From positions 248,001 to 312,000 of the forward strand of contig JADJSA010000002.1 of NCBI GenBank assembly GCA_016711925.1: a stretch of 64,000 nucleotides of DNA, written 5' to 3'. This document shows, piece by piece, positions 19,625 to 28,318 of this stretch. Numbering within the stretch: position 1 is the first letter of the stretch; each line of letters opens with the position of its first letter. Origin of the DNA: Candidatus Methylophosphatis haderslevensis (GTDB taxonomy: Bacteria > Pseudomonadota > Gammaproteobacteria > Burkholderiales > Rhodocyclaceae). The notes below the pieces were generated by a model. The model was given only the letters and a program-made list of their open reading frames with translations. It was not told the origin of the DNA and searched no databases. The position numbers and the translations under genes are program-made.

Positions 19625-20431
19625 ATGCGGAATCGTTCACCTGACCTAAGCGCAAACGTGTTTGTGAGGATGCACGGCTTCACCCTGGCCGAGCTGGCAG
19701 TCGTGCTGGTAATCGTTGCTTTGCTATTGGGGGCGCTGATCGTTCCACTGAACGCGCAAATGGACGCACGAAACATCGCCAGCACACGGGCGACGCTGGC
19801 AACCGTTCAGGATGCGTTGCTCGGGTTCGCCGCTGCCAACGAACGCCTGCCCTGTCCGGCATCTTCGTCAAGCAATGGTCTGGAGAGCTTCTGCACCAAT
19901 GCGACAGGAACTTGCACTGTATCGACCGCGCTGCCGACGAGCTCCGGCGCGCCATGGCGATGTTCCAATCCGCGCGACGGCTTCGTCCCGGCCGCGACAC
20001 TCGGCTTGTCGCCGATCGACACGTCCGGGTACCTTCTGGATGGCTGGAACAACCGTGTCCGATACGCCGTCGTCGATGTCAGCGCATTGCTTGCCGGCAA
20101 CACACGCTTCGTGTTCACGGCATCCAAAGGCATGCAGCAGCGCACCTTGTCTTCGCTCGCCACCGACCCGAACCTTCGGATTTGTGCCAACTCGGGTTGC
20201 TCGACTGTGCTCGCTAGCGCCGCAGTTGCCGTACTGGTTTCGCAAGGCCGAAATGGCGCAACCGCAGCGGCCGGCAGCGACGAACTGGAGAACCTCGACG
20301 GCGATACCGACTTCGTCAGCCACGAACCCACCGCCGCCACGGCTGCGGGCGGCGAGTTCGACGACATCGTCACCTGGCTCTCGCCCAATACCCTGTACAA
20401 CCGAATGATCGCCGCGGGGCGGCTGCCTTGA
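19625..20431 (+). CDS. type IV pilin-like (minor pilin) protein
   Basis: A protein with a clear class III prepilin signature: HG|FTLAELAVVLVIVALLLGALI, including Glu at mature position 5. The mature domain is about 250 residues and begins DARNIASTRATLATVQDALLGFAA, a pseudopilin-like helix, followed by the ERLPCPAS cysteine motif shared with the upstream gene. Two starts are possible: ATG 19625 (18-residue leader) or ATG 19670 (3-residue leader). The longer is chosen because very short leaders are rare. It lies four bases after the preceding stop and is probably the last gene of the pilus operon. Confidence 0.72.
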   Translation: MRNRSPDLSANVFVRMHGFTLAELAVVLVIVALLLGALIVPLNAQMDARNIASTRATLATVQDALLGFAAANERLPCPASSSSNGLESFCTNATGTCTVSTALPTSSGAPWRCSNPRDGFVPAATLGLSPIDTSGYLLDGWNNRVRYAVVDVSALLAGNTRFVFTASKGMQQRTLSSLATDPNLRICANSGCSTVLASAAVAVLVSQGRNGATAAAGSDELENLDGDTDFVSHEPTAATAAGGEFDDIVTWLSPNTLYNRMIAAGRLP

Positions 20432-20458
20432 GGTTTTCAACAGCCGATCGCGCTGCAA

Positions 20459-20531
20459 CCCGCATGGAATGGCCGTCTACGCCGCCCGATGCCCGGAAAG
20501 GCGCATGGATAGGCGCTCTCCGCCATTCGGG
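20459..20531. repeat. palindromic intergenic repeat, copy A (rearranged)
   Basis: This gap between the pilus operon and the cyclase gene starts with CCCGCATGGAATGGCCGTCTACG and contains GCGCATGGATAGGCGCTCTCCG, the reverse complement of the right half of copy D (61612-61666). It ends CGCCATTCGGG. It shares the GCATGGA(A/T)...CGGAGAGCGCC core with the copies at 33876, 53145 and 61612. Confidence 0.6.
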
Positions 20532-20676
20532 TCGATGACTTGCTAGTCCGCGGCGCGATTGCGATGCAGCGCAAATTCTTGCTTGCCGGATTGACCGCCG
20601 GTCACGCTTGCGGCGAAACTCCAGTTTTGTCGTCGGTTGCCGACAGGTATCCAATGAACCTCGGGGAGTGTTCCGC

Positions 20677-21993
20677 ATGATGGCCGCCAAGGCCCCGCCG
20701 TCGCGCTTCATCGACCGCGTGCGCAATGCCGGGGTCGAGCCGGGCGACAGCGACGAGTTGCGCCTGAACAAGGCGCTGCTGGTGTTCGCCACCGGGCTGG
20801 TCAGCGTGGCCTCGACACTGTGGCTGGCGATCTACTGGAGCCTCGGCCCGCAACTGTCGGCCACGTTGCCATTCGCCTTCCAGATTCTGCTGGCGGGCAA
20901 TCTGCTGATCTACCTGAAGACCGGCAATTTCAATTTCTTCCGTGTCGGGCAGCTCGGGCTGTTCCTGTTCTTCCCGTTCGTGGCGCAGTGGAGCATCGGC
21001 AATTTCATCACCGCCTCGGGGCTGATCCTTTGGGGGCTGCTGGCGCCGATCGGCGCGATCCTGTGTTTCGGCGTGCGCGAATCCTTCGCGTGGTTCTTCG
21101 CCTATGTGTTCCTGGTAGCGCTGACCGGCTTCTTCGACTACTACCTCGCCGATGCGGTGCCGATCGGCGCGACGCGCATTCCGATTCGCACTTCGGTGCT
21201 GTTTTTCGTGCTGAACTTCGTCGCCATCTCGTCGATGGTCTACCTGTTGCTGCGCTTCTCGATGCAGGAGAAACTGAAGATCGAGGCCAAACTGGCCGAC
21301 GCGCACCGCCTGCTGCAGATCGAGCAGGATCGCTCCGAGCGCCTGCTGCTCAACATCCTGCCCGGCCCGATCGCCGAACGGCTGAAAAACAGCAACCAGA
21401 CGATTGCCGACGGCTTCGCCGACGTGACGGTGATGTTCGCCGATATCGTGAACTTCACCCACATCGCCAGCGGCATGACACCGTCGCAGGTGTTCGCGAT
21501 GCTCAACCGCATCTTTTCCACTTGGGACGAGCTGGCCGAAAAACACGGCATCGAAAAGATCAAGACCATCGGCGATGCCTACATGGTGGCCGGCGGGCTG
21601 AACGCCGCGCGCGAGGACTACACCGCTGCGCTGGCCGATCTGGCGCTCGAGATGCGCGACCTGCTGCATCGGGATTTCAACATCAACGACCGCCGCCTCG
21701 ATGTGCGCATCGGCATCGGCACCGGCCCGGTGGTGGCCGGCGTGGTGGGCAAGAAGAAGTTCATCTACGACCTGTGGGGCGACACCGTCAACCTCGCCAG
21801 CCGCATCACCAGCGAAGGCACGCCGGGCATGGTCCAGTGCGATGTCGCCACATGGCGGCGGCTGAAGGACCACTTCGTGTTCGACGAGCCGCAGGTGCTC
21901 TACCTCAAGGGCAAGGGCAACATGACCGTCTATCGCCTGCTGCGGCGCGGACAGGTCGCGCAGGATGCGGCGCTGTCCAGTCGGGCCGGATAG
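20677..21993 (+). CDS. class III adenylate cyclase with membrane-spanning N-terminus
   Basis: A 438-residue protein with about six transmembrane helices in the first 220 residues, a short helical linker (SMQEKLKIEAKLADAHRLLQIEQ) and a C-terminal class III cyclase domain. Metal-binding Asp residues are in VMFADIVNFT and IGDAYM. The purine-selecting positions are Lys (EKIKTIGDAY) and Asp (YDLWGDTVNLASR), the adenylate rather than guanylate pattern, so the product should be cAMP. The start at 20677 follows a GGGGAG; a second ATG is adjacent at 20680. It sits between the MSHA cluster and a convergent histidine kinase. cAMP control of pili is known elsewhere; here it is only suggested. Confidence 0.88.
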   Translation: MMAAKAPPSRFIDRVRNAGVEPGDSDELRLNKALLVFATGLVSVASTLWLAIYWSLGPQLSATLPFAFQILLAGNLLIYLKTGNFNFFRVGQLGLFLFFPFVAQWSIGNFITASGLILWGLLAPIGAILCFGVRESFAWFFAYVFLVALTGFFDYYLADAVPIGATRIPIRTSVLFFVLNFVAISSMVYLLLRFSMQEKLKIEAKLADAHRLLQIEQDRSERLLLNILPGPIAERLKNSNQTIADGFADVTVMFADIVNFTHIASGMTPSQVFAMLNRIFSTWDELAEKHGIEKIKTIGDAYMVAGGLNAAREDYTAALADLALEMRDLLHRDFNINDRRLDVRIGIGTGPVVAGVVGKKKFIYDLWGDTVNLASRITSEGTPGMVQCDVATWRRLKDHFVFDEPQVLYLKGKGNMTVYRLLRRGQVAQDAALSSRAG

Positions 21994-22006
21994 CCGCCGA
22001 ACGCGT

Positions 22007-23755
22007 TCAGCGCTCGCGCACCTCGCGCAGCCGCAGGCAGACCTCGCCGTCTTCGTTGTTGGCCAGTTCGAGCCGGTAGCCGGCCGACTCGGCCTGACGC
22101 GCCGCCTGGTACAGTCCGATGCCGAAACCCCGCGCCGATTCAACCGGGCTGCGCAGCAGGCGTCGCGCGGTTTCCGGCGCTATCGCCCGCCCGCTGTCGG
22201 TGACCGATAGCTCCACCGGCTGCTCGCCCGAGAATGCGACCACGATGCGCAATCCCGGCTCAGCGGCGCGCTTGGCCAGCGCGTTTTGCAGCAGGTTCTC
22301 GGCCACCGTGTCGAACAGCCCGGCCGGCACCTCGAGTTCGTCGCTCAGCCCGATGTCGGCAAACCCGATGTCTTCCGAGGCGAACCGGCGTTTCAGTTCG
22401 CCCCACCAGTCGACCGCGTTCTGGCGGGCCGCCGACTGCTCGTCGGGCCGCCGCAACTTGTCGAGGGTTTGCTGCAGGCGTTTGGCAATAACCGGCAGTT
22501 GCCGGCGCAACAGCAACTGGAACTCGGGCGACACTTCGGAGCCCGGGCGCTCGGCGGCAAAACACAGCGCATTGAGAGACTGCAGCAGGTTTTTTACGTC
22601 GTGCGTCACCCGGGCGCCGGTTTCGTGCACCGCCTGCACATAGCTCAGGCGCTGCAACTGCGCGGCATGAACCTTGGCCAGATAGAACTCGCCGAGCAGG
22701 CGCGCCAGCAAGTCCAGATGCCAGGCGAGCCCCGGCGAGAGCTTCTGCCGCGTGTACAGCACCACTTGCAGCGGACCATGCTGGAACGCGCTTTTCTCCC
22801 CGGCAAGTTCGCCGAAGCGTCCGCTGCGATCGTCGGCCCGCTCGCCGGCGCGCCAATGCCCGCCGGCCACCCAGGGTAGGCGGGCCATGCCGGCGAACGC
22901 ATCGTCGAGGAAGCGTGCCGGATCGTCCTCGCGCATCGAATGCTCGGCCAGATGGTGCAGCCACTGTTCGAACGGCAGCCCGACCGACAGCACATGGCGG
23001 GTGAACAGCACGCCCATGCCGGAGAACCCGGCGCGCGGGTTCCACGTCCAGCCGAGCAGCAACAGCAGCCCGGCCAGCGACAGCAGCGTCAGCAGCAGGG
23101 CCTCGACATAGCCGGCCTGACGCACCAGCATGAAGGCCAGGCAACCGAGTATCAGCACCGCCAGCAGCAGAAACAGGATGATGCTGGAGAACAGGTCGAT
23201 CACTTCGACCTCTTCGCGCTCGATCTCCTCGACCGGCAGCAGCGCCATCAATGGAAAGACCAGCGGCAGGATGTAGCGGGCGATCAGATCGAAACCGCCT
23301 GGCAGCGCGGCAGCGAGCGGAACCACCGGCGGCAGCAGCAGCACCAGCAGCACCACCAGCAGGTAGCCGAGCGCCAGCAGATAGAACAGCCGCGACCAGC
23401 GCGAGCCGAAGAAGAACACCTTGCCGCCGACAATGGCGGTCAGCACCATCGCCCATGCGATGAGCAGCCAGGCGTTGAGGAACAGCAGGAAACCCGCGAC
23501 CGCACCGGCCAGAATCGCCAGTTCGACCGGACGCAGTCTGCGCTCGGCGCGCACGATCGGCTGCCACAACAGAAACAGCCCGAAATGCCCGACCAGCAGC
23601 GTGCGCGCGATCGCCGACGGGATGCCCTGCATGATCGCCAGGTGCAGCAGCACCAGCATGGCGAGCAGCACGAAACGGCGGTAGCGCGCCACCAGCGCCA
23701 CCACCGCCAGCGTGCGCGGCAGTCTTTGGCTGACAGAACGGGGCGGCGCGTCCAT
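22007..23755 (-). CDS. multi-transmembrane sensor histidine kinase (PrsK-like)
   Basis: A 582-residue membrane kinase. About ten hydrophobic helices occupy the first 240 residues, followed by a GAF-like region (about 250-365). The phospho-acceptor helix RVTHDVKNLLQSL (His near 385) and a HATPase domain with N box ENLLQNAL and G boxes DSGRAI and RGFGIGLY follow. The layout and the HD(V/L)KN H-box resemble PrsK-type kinases, which pair with sigma-54 regulators. No response regulator is adjacent; the nearest is at 6588. The ATG at 23755 (MDAPPRSVSQRL) is chosen because upstream residues lack any membrane-protein character. It is divergent from the pilin gene at 23971. Confidence 0.8.
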   Translation of the reverse strand: MDAPPRSVSQRLPRTLAVVALVARYRRFVLLAMLVLLHLAIMQGIPSAIARTLLVGHFGLFLLWQPIVRAERRLRPVELAILAGAVAGFLLFLNAWLLIAWAMVLTAIVGGKVFFFGSRWSRLFYLLALGYLLVVLLVLLLPPVVPLAAALPGGFDLIARYILPLVFPLMALLPVEEIEREEVEVIDLFSSIILFLLLAVLILGCLAFMLVRQAGYVEALLLTLLSLAGLLLLLGWTWNPRAGFSGMGVLFTRHVLSVGLPFEQWLHHLAEHSMREDDPARFLDDAFAGMARLPWVAGGHWRAGERADDRSGRFGELAGEKSAFQHGPLQVVLYTRQKLSPGLAWHLDLLARLLGEFYLAKVHAAQLQRLSYVQAVHETGARVTHDVKNLLQSLNALCFAAERPGSEVSPEFQLLLRRQLPVIAKRLQQTLDKLRRPDEQSAARQNAVDWWGELKRRFASEDIGFADIGLSDELEVPAGLFDTVAENLLQNALAKRAAEPGLRIVVAFSGEQPVELSVTDSGRAIAPETARRLLRSPVESARGFGIGLYQAARQAESAGYRLELANNEDGEVCLRLREVRER

Positions 23756-23923
23756 TTGGTCGGTCTGGAACTCCGGTTTTTGGCGCCATTCGACGCTGGG
23801 CAAATTGAATCGGGTCGCCGGTCGCCTGCCTCCGAACGACGCCTGGCCGACACAAGTGTCGAAAAATCGACGCACCCAGCCCGAATAGCAGCCGATTATC
23901 CCACCGGATCGGGCAATCCAGCC

Positions 23924-23939
23924 TGGCACAAGGCTTGCA
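23924..23939 (+). promoter_or_regulatory. sigma-54 (-24/-12) promoter of the pilin gene
   Basis: TGGCAC, five bases (aaggc), then TTGCA is an exact match to the sigma-54 consensus with the invariant GG and GC dinucleotides 10 bases apart. Transcription should start near 23950, giving a leader of about 20 bases with AAGGA ahead of the ATG at 23971. The nearest activator gene of the right class is at 6588. Confidence 0.85.
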
Positions 23940-23970
23940 GAGCGATGCCTGTCAAATAAGGACTCTCGCC

Positions 23971-24621
23971 ATGCCAAACCGTCAATCCGGCTTCACTCTC
24001 GTAGAAATCGCCATCGTGCTGGTCATCATCGGCCTGCTGCTCGGCGGCGTGCTGAAGGGTCAGGAACTCATCAACAGTGCGAAGGTGAAGAACTTTGCGC
24101 AGGACTTTCGCTCGGTGCCGCTGTTCATCTATGGATATCAGGACAAGTTCAAAGCGTTGCCGGGCGACGACGCGAAGGCTCAGGAACATCTCGGTTCTAC
24201 AGCGCCAGTAGTATCCGGCGCCGGCAATGGGGCGATCAACGGATACTGGAACGACAACTTCAGCGCTACCCCAACTGAAACCGTCGTCTTTTGGGACCAT
24301 GTCCGAAGGGCAAACTTGGCCTCCGGGCCGTACCCGATCACCAAAGATAGCGACCTACCGACTAACGCCGATGGCGGCAGAATCGGTGTTCAATCTGCCA
24401 AACCTGTCTCTGACATGACGGGTTCCTATTACGTCTGTTCTGCCGCGATTCAGGGAAAGTTCGCCAAACAACTCGACATTACGATGGACGACGGTCACAC
24501 GACATCGGGTTCGATGCGGGTGGGCACATGGGCAAGCAATGCACTTACGCCTGTTGCGGAGTCGGGCACGGGCACGATCATCGACGACGGTCAGCCTTAC
24601 GTTGTTTGCCTTGGATTCTGA
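23971..24621 (+). CDS. type IV pilin
   Basis: A 216-residue prepilin. The leader MPNRQSG is followed by FTLVEIAIVLVIIGLLLGG with Glu at mature position 5, the canonical class III cleavage and N-methylation site. The N-terminal helix continues KGQELINSAKVKNFAQDF. The globular domain ends with a Cys pair (YYVCSAA near the middle, YVVCLGF at the C-terminus) that could form the pilin D-loop disulfide. It stands alone, driven by its own sigma-54 promoter, while the MSHA cluster 3.5 kb away has no obvious major pilin; it may be that subunit. The GQELI...F..Y...Y..lPGDD pattern is common in MshA-like or pseudopilin families of betaproteobacteria. Confidence 0.88.
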   Translation: MPNRQSGFTLVEIAIVLVIIGLLLGGVLKGQELINSAKVKNFAQDFRSVPLFIYGYQDKFKALPGDDAKAQEHLGSTAPVVSGAGNGAINGYWNDNFSATPTETVVFWDHVRRANLASGPYPITKDSDLPTNADGGRIGVQSAKPVSDMTGSYYVCSAAIQGKFAKQLDITMDDGHTTSGSMRVGTWASNALTPVAESGTGTIIDDGQPYVVCLGF

Positions 24622-24682
24622 CCTTCTTCAAACCTTACTTCGAGGCGGCTGCCTTCCTGAGACCACAGTTTGCAATGATCCG

Positions 24683-26662
24683 TCAGGGAAACCCGCTAAG
24701 CAACCTCTCCTCCGCCGTCCCCAGCCGTTCCGGCTCGCCCAGCAGCACCACCACATCCTCCGCCTTGAGCACCGTGTCGGCATCCGGGTCCATCGCGCGG
24801 ATGCCGCGGCGGCGCATCGCGGTGACCTGAACCTCGATCTGCTCGAACTGCAGGTCGCCGATCCGCCGACCGACGCACCAGGCGCCGGCCGGCAGCGTAA
24901 CCGAATGCAGCCGCGCCTTGTGCAGGTTGGCGATGCCTTCCTCGCTCAAATGGTCCGCCCCGCGATAGATGCCGCGCAGCAGCCGGTAGCGCTTGCCGCG
25001 TATCTCGCGAATCCGGCTCAGCACCCGGCCCACCGGCACGCCCATCAGCACCAGCGCGTGCGAGGCCAGCATGATCGACGACTCGAACGATTCGGGCACC
25101 ACTTCAGCCGCGCCGGCCTTGGACAGTTTGTCGTAATCGCGTTCGTCGGTCGTGCGCACCACCACCGGCACGTCGGGCCGCAAGCCGCGCACCATGTCGA
25201 TGACGCGCAATGCCGAAGCGGTATCGGCGTAGGTGACCACCACCACCGCGGCGCGTGAAATGCCGGCCGCGGTCAGCGTCTCGCGCCGCGCGGCGTCGCC
25301 GAACACGACCGTCTCGCCGGCTGCAGACGCTTCCTTGACGCGCTCCGGGTCGAGGTCGAGCGCGATGTAGGTGATCTCTTCCTGTTCGAGAAAGCGCGCC
25401 AGGTACTGGCCGTTGCGGCCGAAGCCGCAAATGATCGCGTGGCGGTCGATGAACATCGACTGCGTGGCGATTCGCGTCAGTTGCATCGACCGCAGCAGCC
25501 ATTCCGAGGGCACCAGCCGCAGCACGATCTTGTCCGCGTACTGCGAAATCAGCGGCGCCAGCACCAGCGAGAGCACCAGCGCCGCCAGCACTACCTGAAG
25601 TACGGCGACCGGCACCAGAGCGGCGCGGCCAGTCAGCGCCAGCAACACAAAGCCGAATTCGCCACCGGCGCACAGCCACAGGCCGGTGCGCAAGGCAGTG
25701 CCGGGAGAGGCACCGAAGCGGTAGGAGAGCCCGGCGGCAACGGCGAACTTGAGCAGCAGCAACAGTACTAGCGTCAGTACCACCCAGATCGCCTGTTGCG
25801 CCACCACATCGAGATTGAGCAGCATGCCGATGGTGACGAAGAAAAGCCCCATCAACACGTCGCGAAACGGCTTGATGTCCTCTTCCACCTGGTAGCGGTA
25901 CTCGGTTTCGGAAATCAGCATGCCGGCGACAAAGGCACCCAGTGCCAGGGACAAGCCGGCCAGTTCCGTTATCCACGCCAGCCCGAGCGTGACCAGCAGG
26001 ATGTTGAGCATGAACAGCTCGGTGCTCTTGCGCTTGGCGACCACATGGAACCAGCCTCGCATCAGGCGCTGGCCGAAGAACAGGATCACCGCAAGCACAA
26101 CAATCGCCTTGAGCAGGGCGATGGCCAGCTCGGACCCCATCTGTTCGGCGCTGCCGCCGAGGGCCGGAATCAGGATCAGCGAGGGCACGACGGCAAGATC
26201 CTGGAACAGCAGCACGCCCATCACCTCGCGGCCATGCGGCGAATCGAGCTGCATGCGCTCGACCAGCAGCTTGGAGACCACGGCGGTGGACGACATGGCC
26301 ATCACCGCGCCGATGGCCACTGCGCCGCGCCACGACAGCCCGAAAAAGATCAGCCCGGCGGTGACGAACAGGGCGGTCAGCAGCACCTGGGCGGCGCCCA
26401 GCCCGAACACGATGCGCTTCATACTGTAGAGCTTGGGCAGCGAGAACTCGAGCCCGATCGAGAACATCAGGAAGACCACGCCGAACTCGGCGATGTGGTT
26501 GGCATCCGAGTGCGCAGGCAGCAGGTCGAAGGCGTGCGGCCCCACCGCGGCGCCAACCAGCAGGTAGCCGAGAATCGGGGGCCAGTTCAGATAACGGAAC
26601 AGCACCACCACCATGACGGCGGCGGCGAGGAGCAGGAGCACCAGCTCGAGCGCGGAGGTCAT
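24683..26662 (-). CDS. Kef-type monovalent cation:proton antiporter (CPA2) with RCK domains
   Basis: A 659-residue antiporter. The N-terminal CPA2 exchanger (about 1-390) has a dozen transmembrane helices and the motifs MFSIGLEFSL, AMSSTAVVSKLL and LLFQDLAVVP. The C-terminal part has a TrkA_N/RCK nucleotide-binding domain (AIICGFGRNGQYLARFL, then DLDPERV) and a TrkA_C domain. These proteins exchange K+ or Na+ for H+ and are gated by nucleotides or redox state. The true start is ATG 26662 (MTSALELVLLLLAAAV); the reading frame stays open upstream through kdsD on the other strand but that is not coding. This gene next to kdsD is the standard arrangement in betaproteobacteria. Confidence 0.92.
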   Translation of the reverse strand: MTSALELVLLLLAAAVMVVVLFRYLNWPPILGYLLVGAAVGPHAFDLLPAHSDANHIAEFGVVFLMFSIGLEFSLPKLYSMKRIVFGLGAAQVLLTALFVTAGLIFFGLSWRGAVAIGAVMAMSSTAVVSKLLVERMQLDSPHGREVMGVLLFQDLAVVPSLILIPALGGSAEQMGSELAIALLKAIVVLAVILFFGQRLMRGWFHVVAKRKSTELFMLNILLVTLGLAWITELAGLSLALGAFVAGMLISETEYRYQVEEDIKPFRDVLMGLFFVTIGMLLNLDVVAQQAIWVVLTLVLLLLLKFAVAAGLSYRFGASPGTALRTGLWLCAGGEFGFVLLALTGRAALVPVAVLQVVLAALVLSLVLAPLISQYADKIVLRLVPSEWLLRSMQLTRIATQSMFIDRHAIICGFGRNGQYLARFLEQEEITYIALDLDPERVKEASAAGETVVFGDAARRETLTAAGISRAAVVVVTYADTASALRVIDMVRGLRPDVPVVVRTTDERDYDKLSKAGAAEVVPESFESSIMLASHALVLMGVPVGRVLSRIREIRGKRYRLLRGIYRGADHLSEEGIANLHKARLHSVTLPAGAWCVGRRIGDLQFEQIEVQVTAMRRRGIRAMDPDADTVLKAEDVVVLLGEPERLGTAEERLLSGFP

Positions 26663-26741
26663 TCGTCGGTTATCCAGGCAAAGACGCTTGCGGTCGCGCA
26701 GCCCAAGCGACGCAACGGGCCGAAAATCGCGTACAACCCGT

Positions 26742-26750
26742 CTGTTATAA
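26742..26750 (+). promoter_or_regulatory. extended -10 promoter for the kdsD operon
   Basis: TGTTATAAT is a perfect TATAAT (26745-26750) preceded by the extended TGn motif. No good -35 hexamer is found 16-18 bases upstream, as is usual for extended -10 promoters. It lies 29 bases before the kdsD start in the gap divergent from the antiporter gene. Confidence 0.6.
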
Positions 26751-26779
26751 TTTTCACGAATGATAACCAGTTCACGCAG

Positions 26780-27775
26780 ATGAGCCAAACCGACTCGGTG
26801 GCAACCAAGCGGGCTGCGACGCTGGAACTCGGCCGTCGCGTGTTGCGCATCGAGGCGGAAGCCGTGCTTGCGCTGGTTGACCGTATCGACGCGAGCTTCG
26901 TCGCGGCGGTCGAACTTATCCTGGCGGCTCGCGGGCGCGTCATTGTCAGCGGCATCGGCAAGTCGGGGCACATCGGGCGCAAGATCGCCGCCACGCTGGC
27001 CTCTACCGGCACGCCCGCCTACTTCGTGCATGCGGCCGAGGCCAACCACGGCGACCTTGGCATGATCGCGCGCGACGACGTGCTGATTGTGCTGTCGAAT
27101 TCGGGCGAAGCCGAAGAATTGCTGAACATCGTCCCGCTGATCAAGCGCCGCGGCGGCAAGCTGATCGCGATCACCGGCAACGCCAACTCGTCCTTGGCCC
27201 GCGAATCCGACGTGCACCTCGACGGGCGCGTCGCCGAAGAAGCCTGCCCGCTCAATCTGGCTCCCACCGCCAGCACCACCGCCGCCCTTGCCCTGGGCGA
27301 CGCGCTGGCAGTGGCGCTGCTCGATGCGCGTGGTTTCTCCGCCTCGGATTTCGCCCATTCCCACCCCGGGGGCATGCTCGGGCGCCGGCTGCTGACCCAT
27401 GTGCGCGACGTGATGCGCCCTGCGGCGGCCGTTCCCCGCGTTTCCGAGGACGCCGCCATGACCGACGCGCTGCTTTCGATGACCCGCGGCGGAATGGGCA
27501 TGACCGCGATCCTCACCTACCAGCAGGCGGTGGCCGGCATCTTCACCGACGGCGATTTGCGCCGCGCGATTGAGCGCGGCTGCAATTTTCAGGAAGATCG
27601 CGTGCGCGACTTCATGACGCGCAACCCGCGCACCATCGGCCCCGACGCGCTGGCGGTGGAAGCGGTCGAGCGCATGGATTTGCACCGCATCAGCCAGTTG
27701 CTGGTGGTCGACGAGGCGAAAGTCCTGCTCGGCGCGCTCAACACCCACGACCTGATGCAGGCCAGGGTGATCTGA
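26780..27775 (+). CDS. kdsD: D-arabinose 5-phosphate isomerase
   Basis: KdsD converts ribulose 5-phosphate to arabinose 5-phosphate, the first step to Kdo for lipopolysaccharide. The 331-residue protein has an N-terminal SIS domain (GRVIVSGIGKSGHIGRKIAATLASTG; VLIVLSNSGEAEELL) and two C-terminal CBS domains (LLTHVRDVMRP...; VRDFMTRNPRTI). Catalytic-site residues such as the Lys in GKSG and the His in HAAEANHGDLG are present. It is first in kdsD-kdsC-lptC-lptA and its TGA overlaps the kdsC start. Confidence 0.95.
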   Translation: MSQTDSVATKRAATLELGRRVLRIEAEAVLALVDRIDASFVAAVELILAARGRVIVSGIGKSGHIGRKIAATLASTGTPAYFVHAAEANHGDLGMIARDDVLIVLSNSGEAEELLNIVPLIKRRGGKLIAITGNANSSLARESDVHLDGRVAEEACPLNLAPTASTTAALALGDALAVALLDARGFSASDFAHSHPGGMLGRRLLTHVRDVMRPAAAVPRVSEDAAMTDALLSMTRGGMGMTAILTYQQAVAGIFTDGDLRRAIERGCNFQEDRVRDFMTRNPRTIGPDALAVEAVERMDLHRISQLLVVDEAKVLLGALNTHDLMQARVI

Positions 27776-28311
27776 TGAGCCAGGCCCTCGATATGGCGCG
27801 GCTGTGCGCGGCGCAGTTGAAGCTGATGGCCTTCGATGTCGACGGCGTGCTGACCGACGGCACGCTATGGTTCACCTCGGCCGGGGACGAAATGAAGGGC
27901 TTTTCCAGCGTGGACGGGCATGGACTGAAAATGCTGCGCGAGGGCGGCGTGGACCTGGCAATCATCACCGGCAGGCGCTCGCGCGCGGTCGAACTGCGGG
28001 CCGAGAATCTCGGCATCGCGCGCTTGCATCAGGGCGTGGAGGACAAACGCGCCGTGCTGCTCGAACTGGCCGCGCGGCTGGGCATCGCGCCAGCGCAATG
28101 CGGCTACATGGGCGACGACGTGGTCGATCTGCCGATCCTGCGGGCGTGCGGCTTTGCCGCCACGGTGCCGCAGGGCGAGCCGCTGGTGAAGCGCCATGTG
28201 CAGTACGTCGCCACGCGACCAGCCGGCGGCGGCGCGGTGCGCGAGGTGTGCGAATTCATCCTCGCCGCACAAGGCAAGCTCGACGCGCTGCAGGCGCGCT
28301 ACCTGGCCTGA
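27775..28311 (+). CDS. kdsC: 3-deoxy-D-manno-octulosonate 8-phosphate phosphatase
   Basis: A 178-residue C0-type HAD phosphatase that dephosphorylates Kdo 8-phosphate to Kdo. HAD motif I is FDVDGVLTDG with both catalytic Asp residues, motif II is IITGRRS, and motif III/IV is YMGDDVVDLPIL. The absence of a cap domain matches KdsC, which is tetrameric. The start ATG shares a base with the kdsD stop (TGATG), indicating coupling. Confidence 0.95.
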   Translation: MSQALDMARLCAAQLKLMAFDVDGVLTDGTLWFTSAGDEMKGFSSVDGHGLKMLREGGVDLAIITGRRSRAVELRAENLGIARLHQGVEDKRAVLLELAARLGIAPAQCGYMGDDVVDLPILRACGFAATVPQGEPLVKRHVQYVATRPAGGGAVREVCEFILAAQGKLDALQARYLA

Positions 28312-28318
28312 TCCGGCG

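Noticed and set aside
24683..27748. A 1,021-residue antiporter with a long N-terminal extension
   Set aside because: The first 360 residues are antisense to kdsD and its promoter; the family N-terminus begins at ATG 26662.
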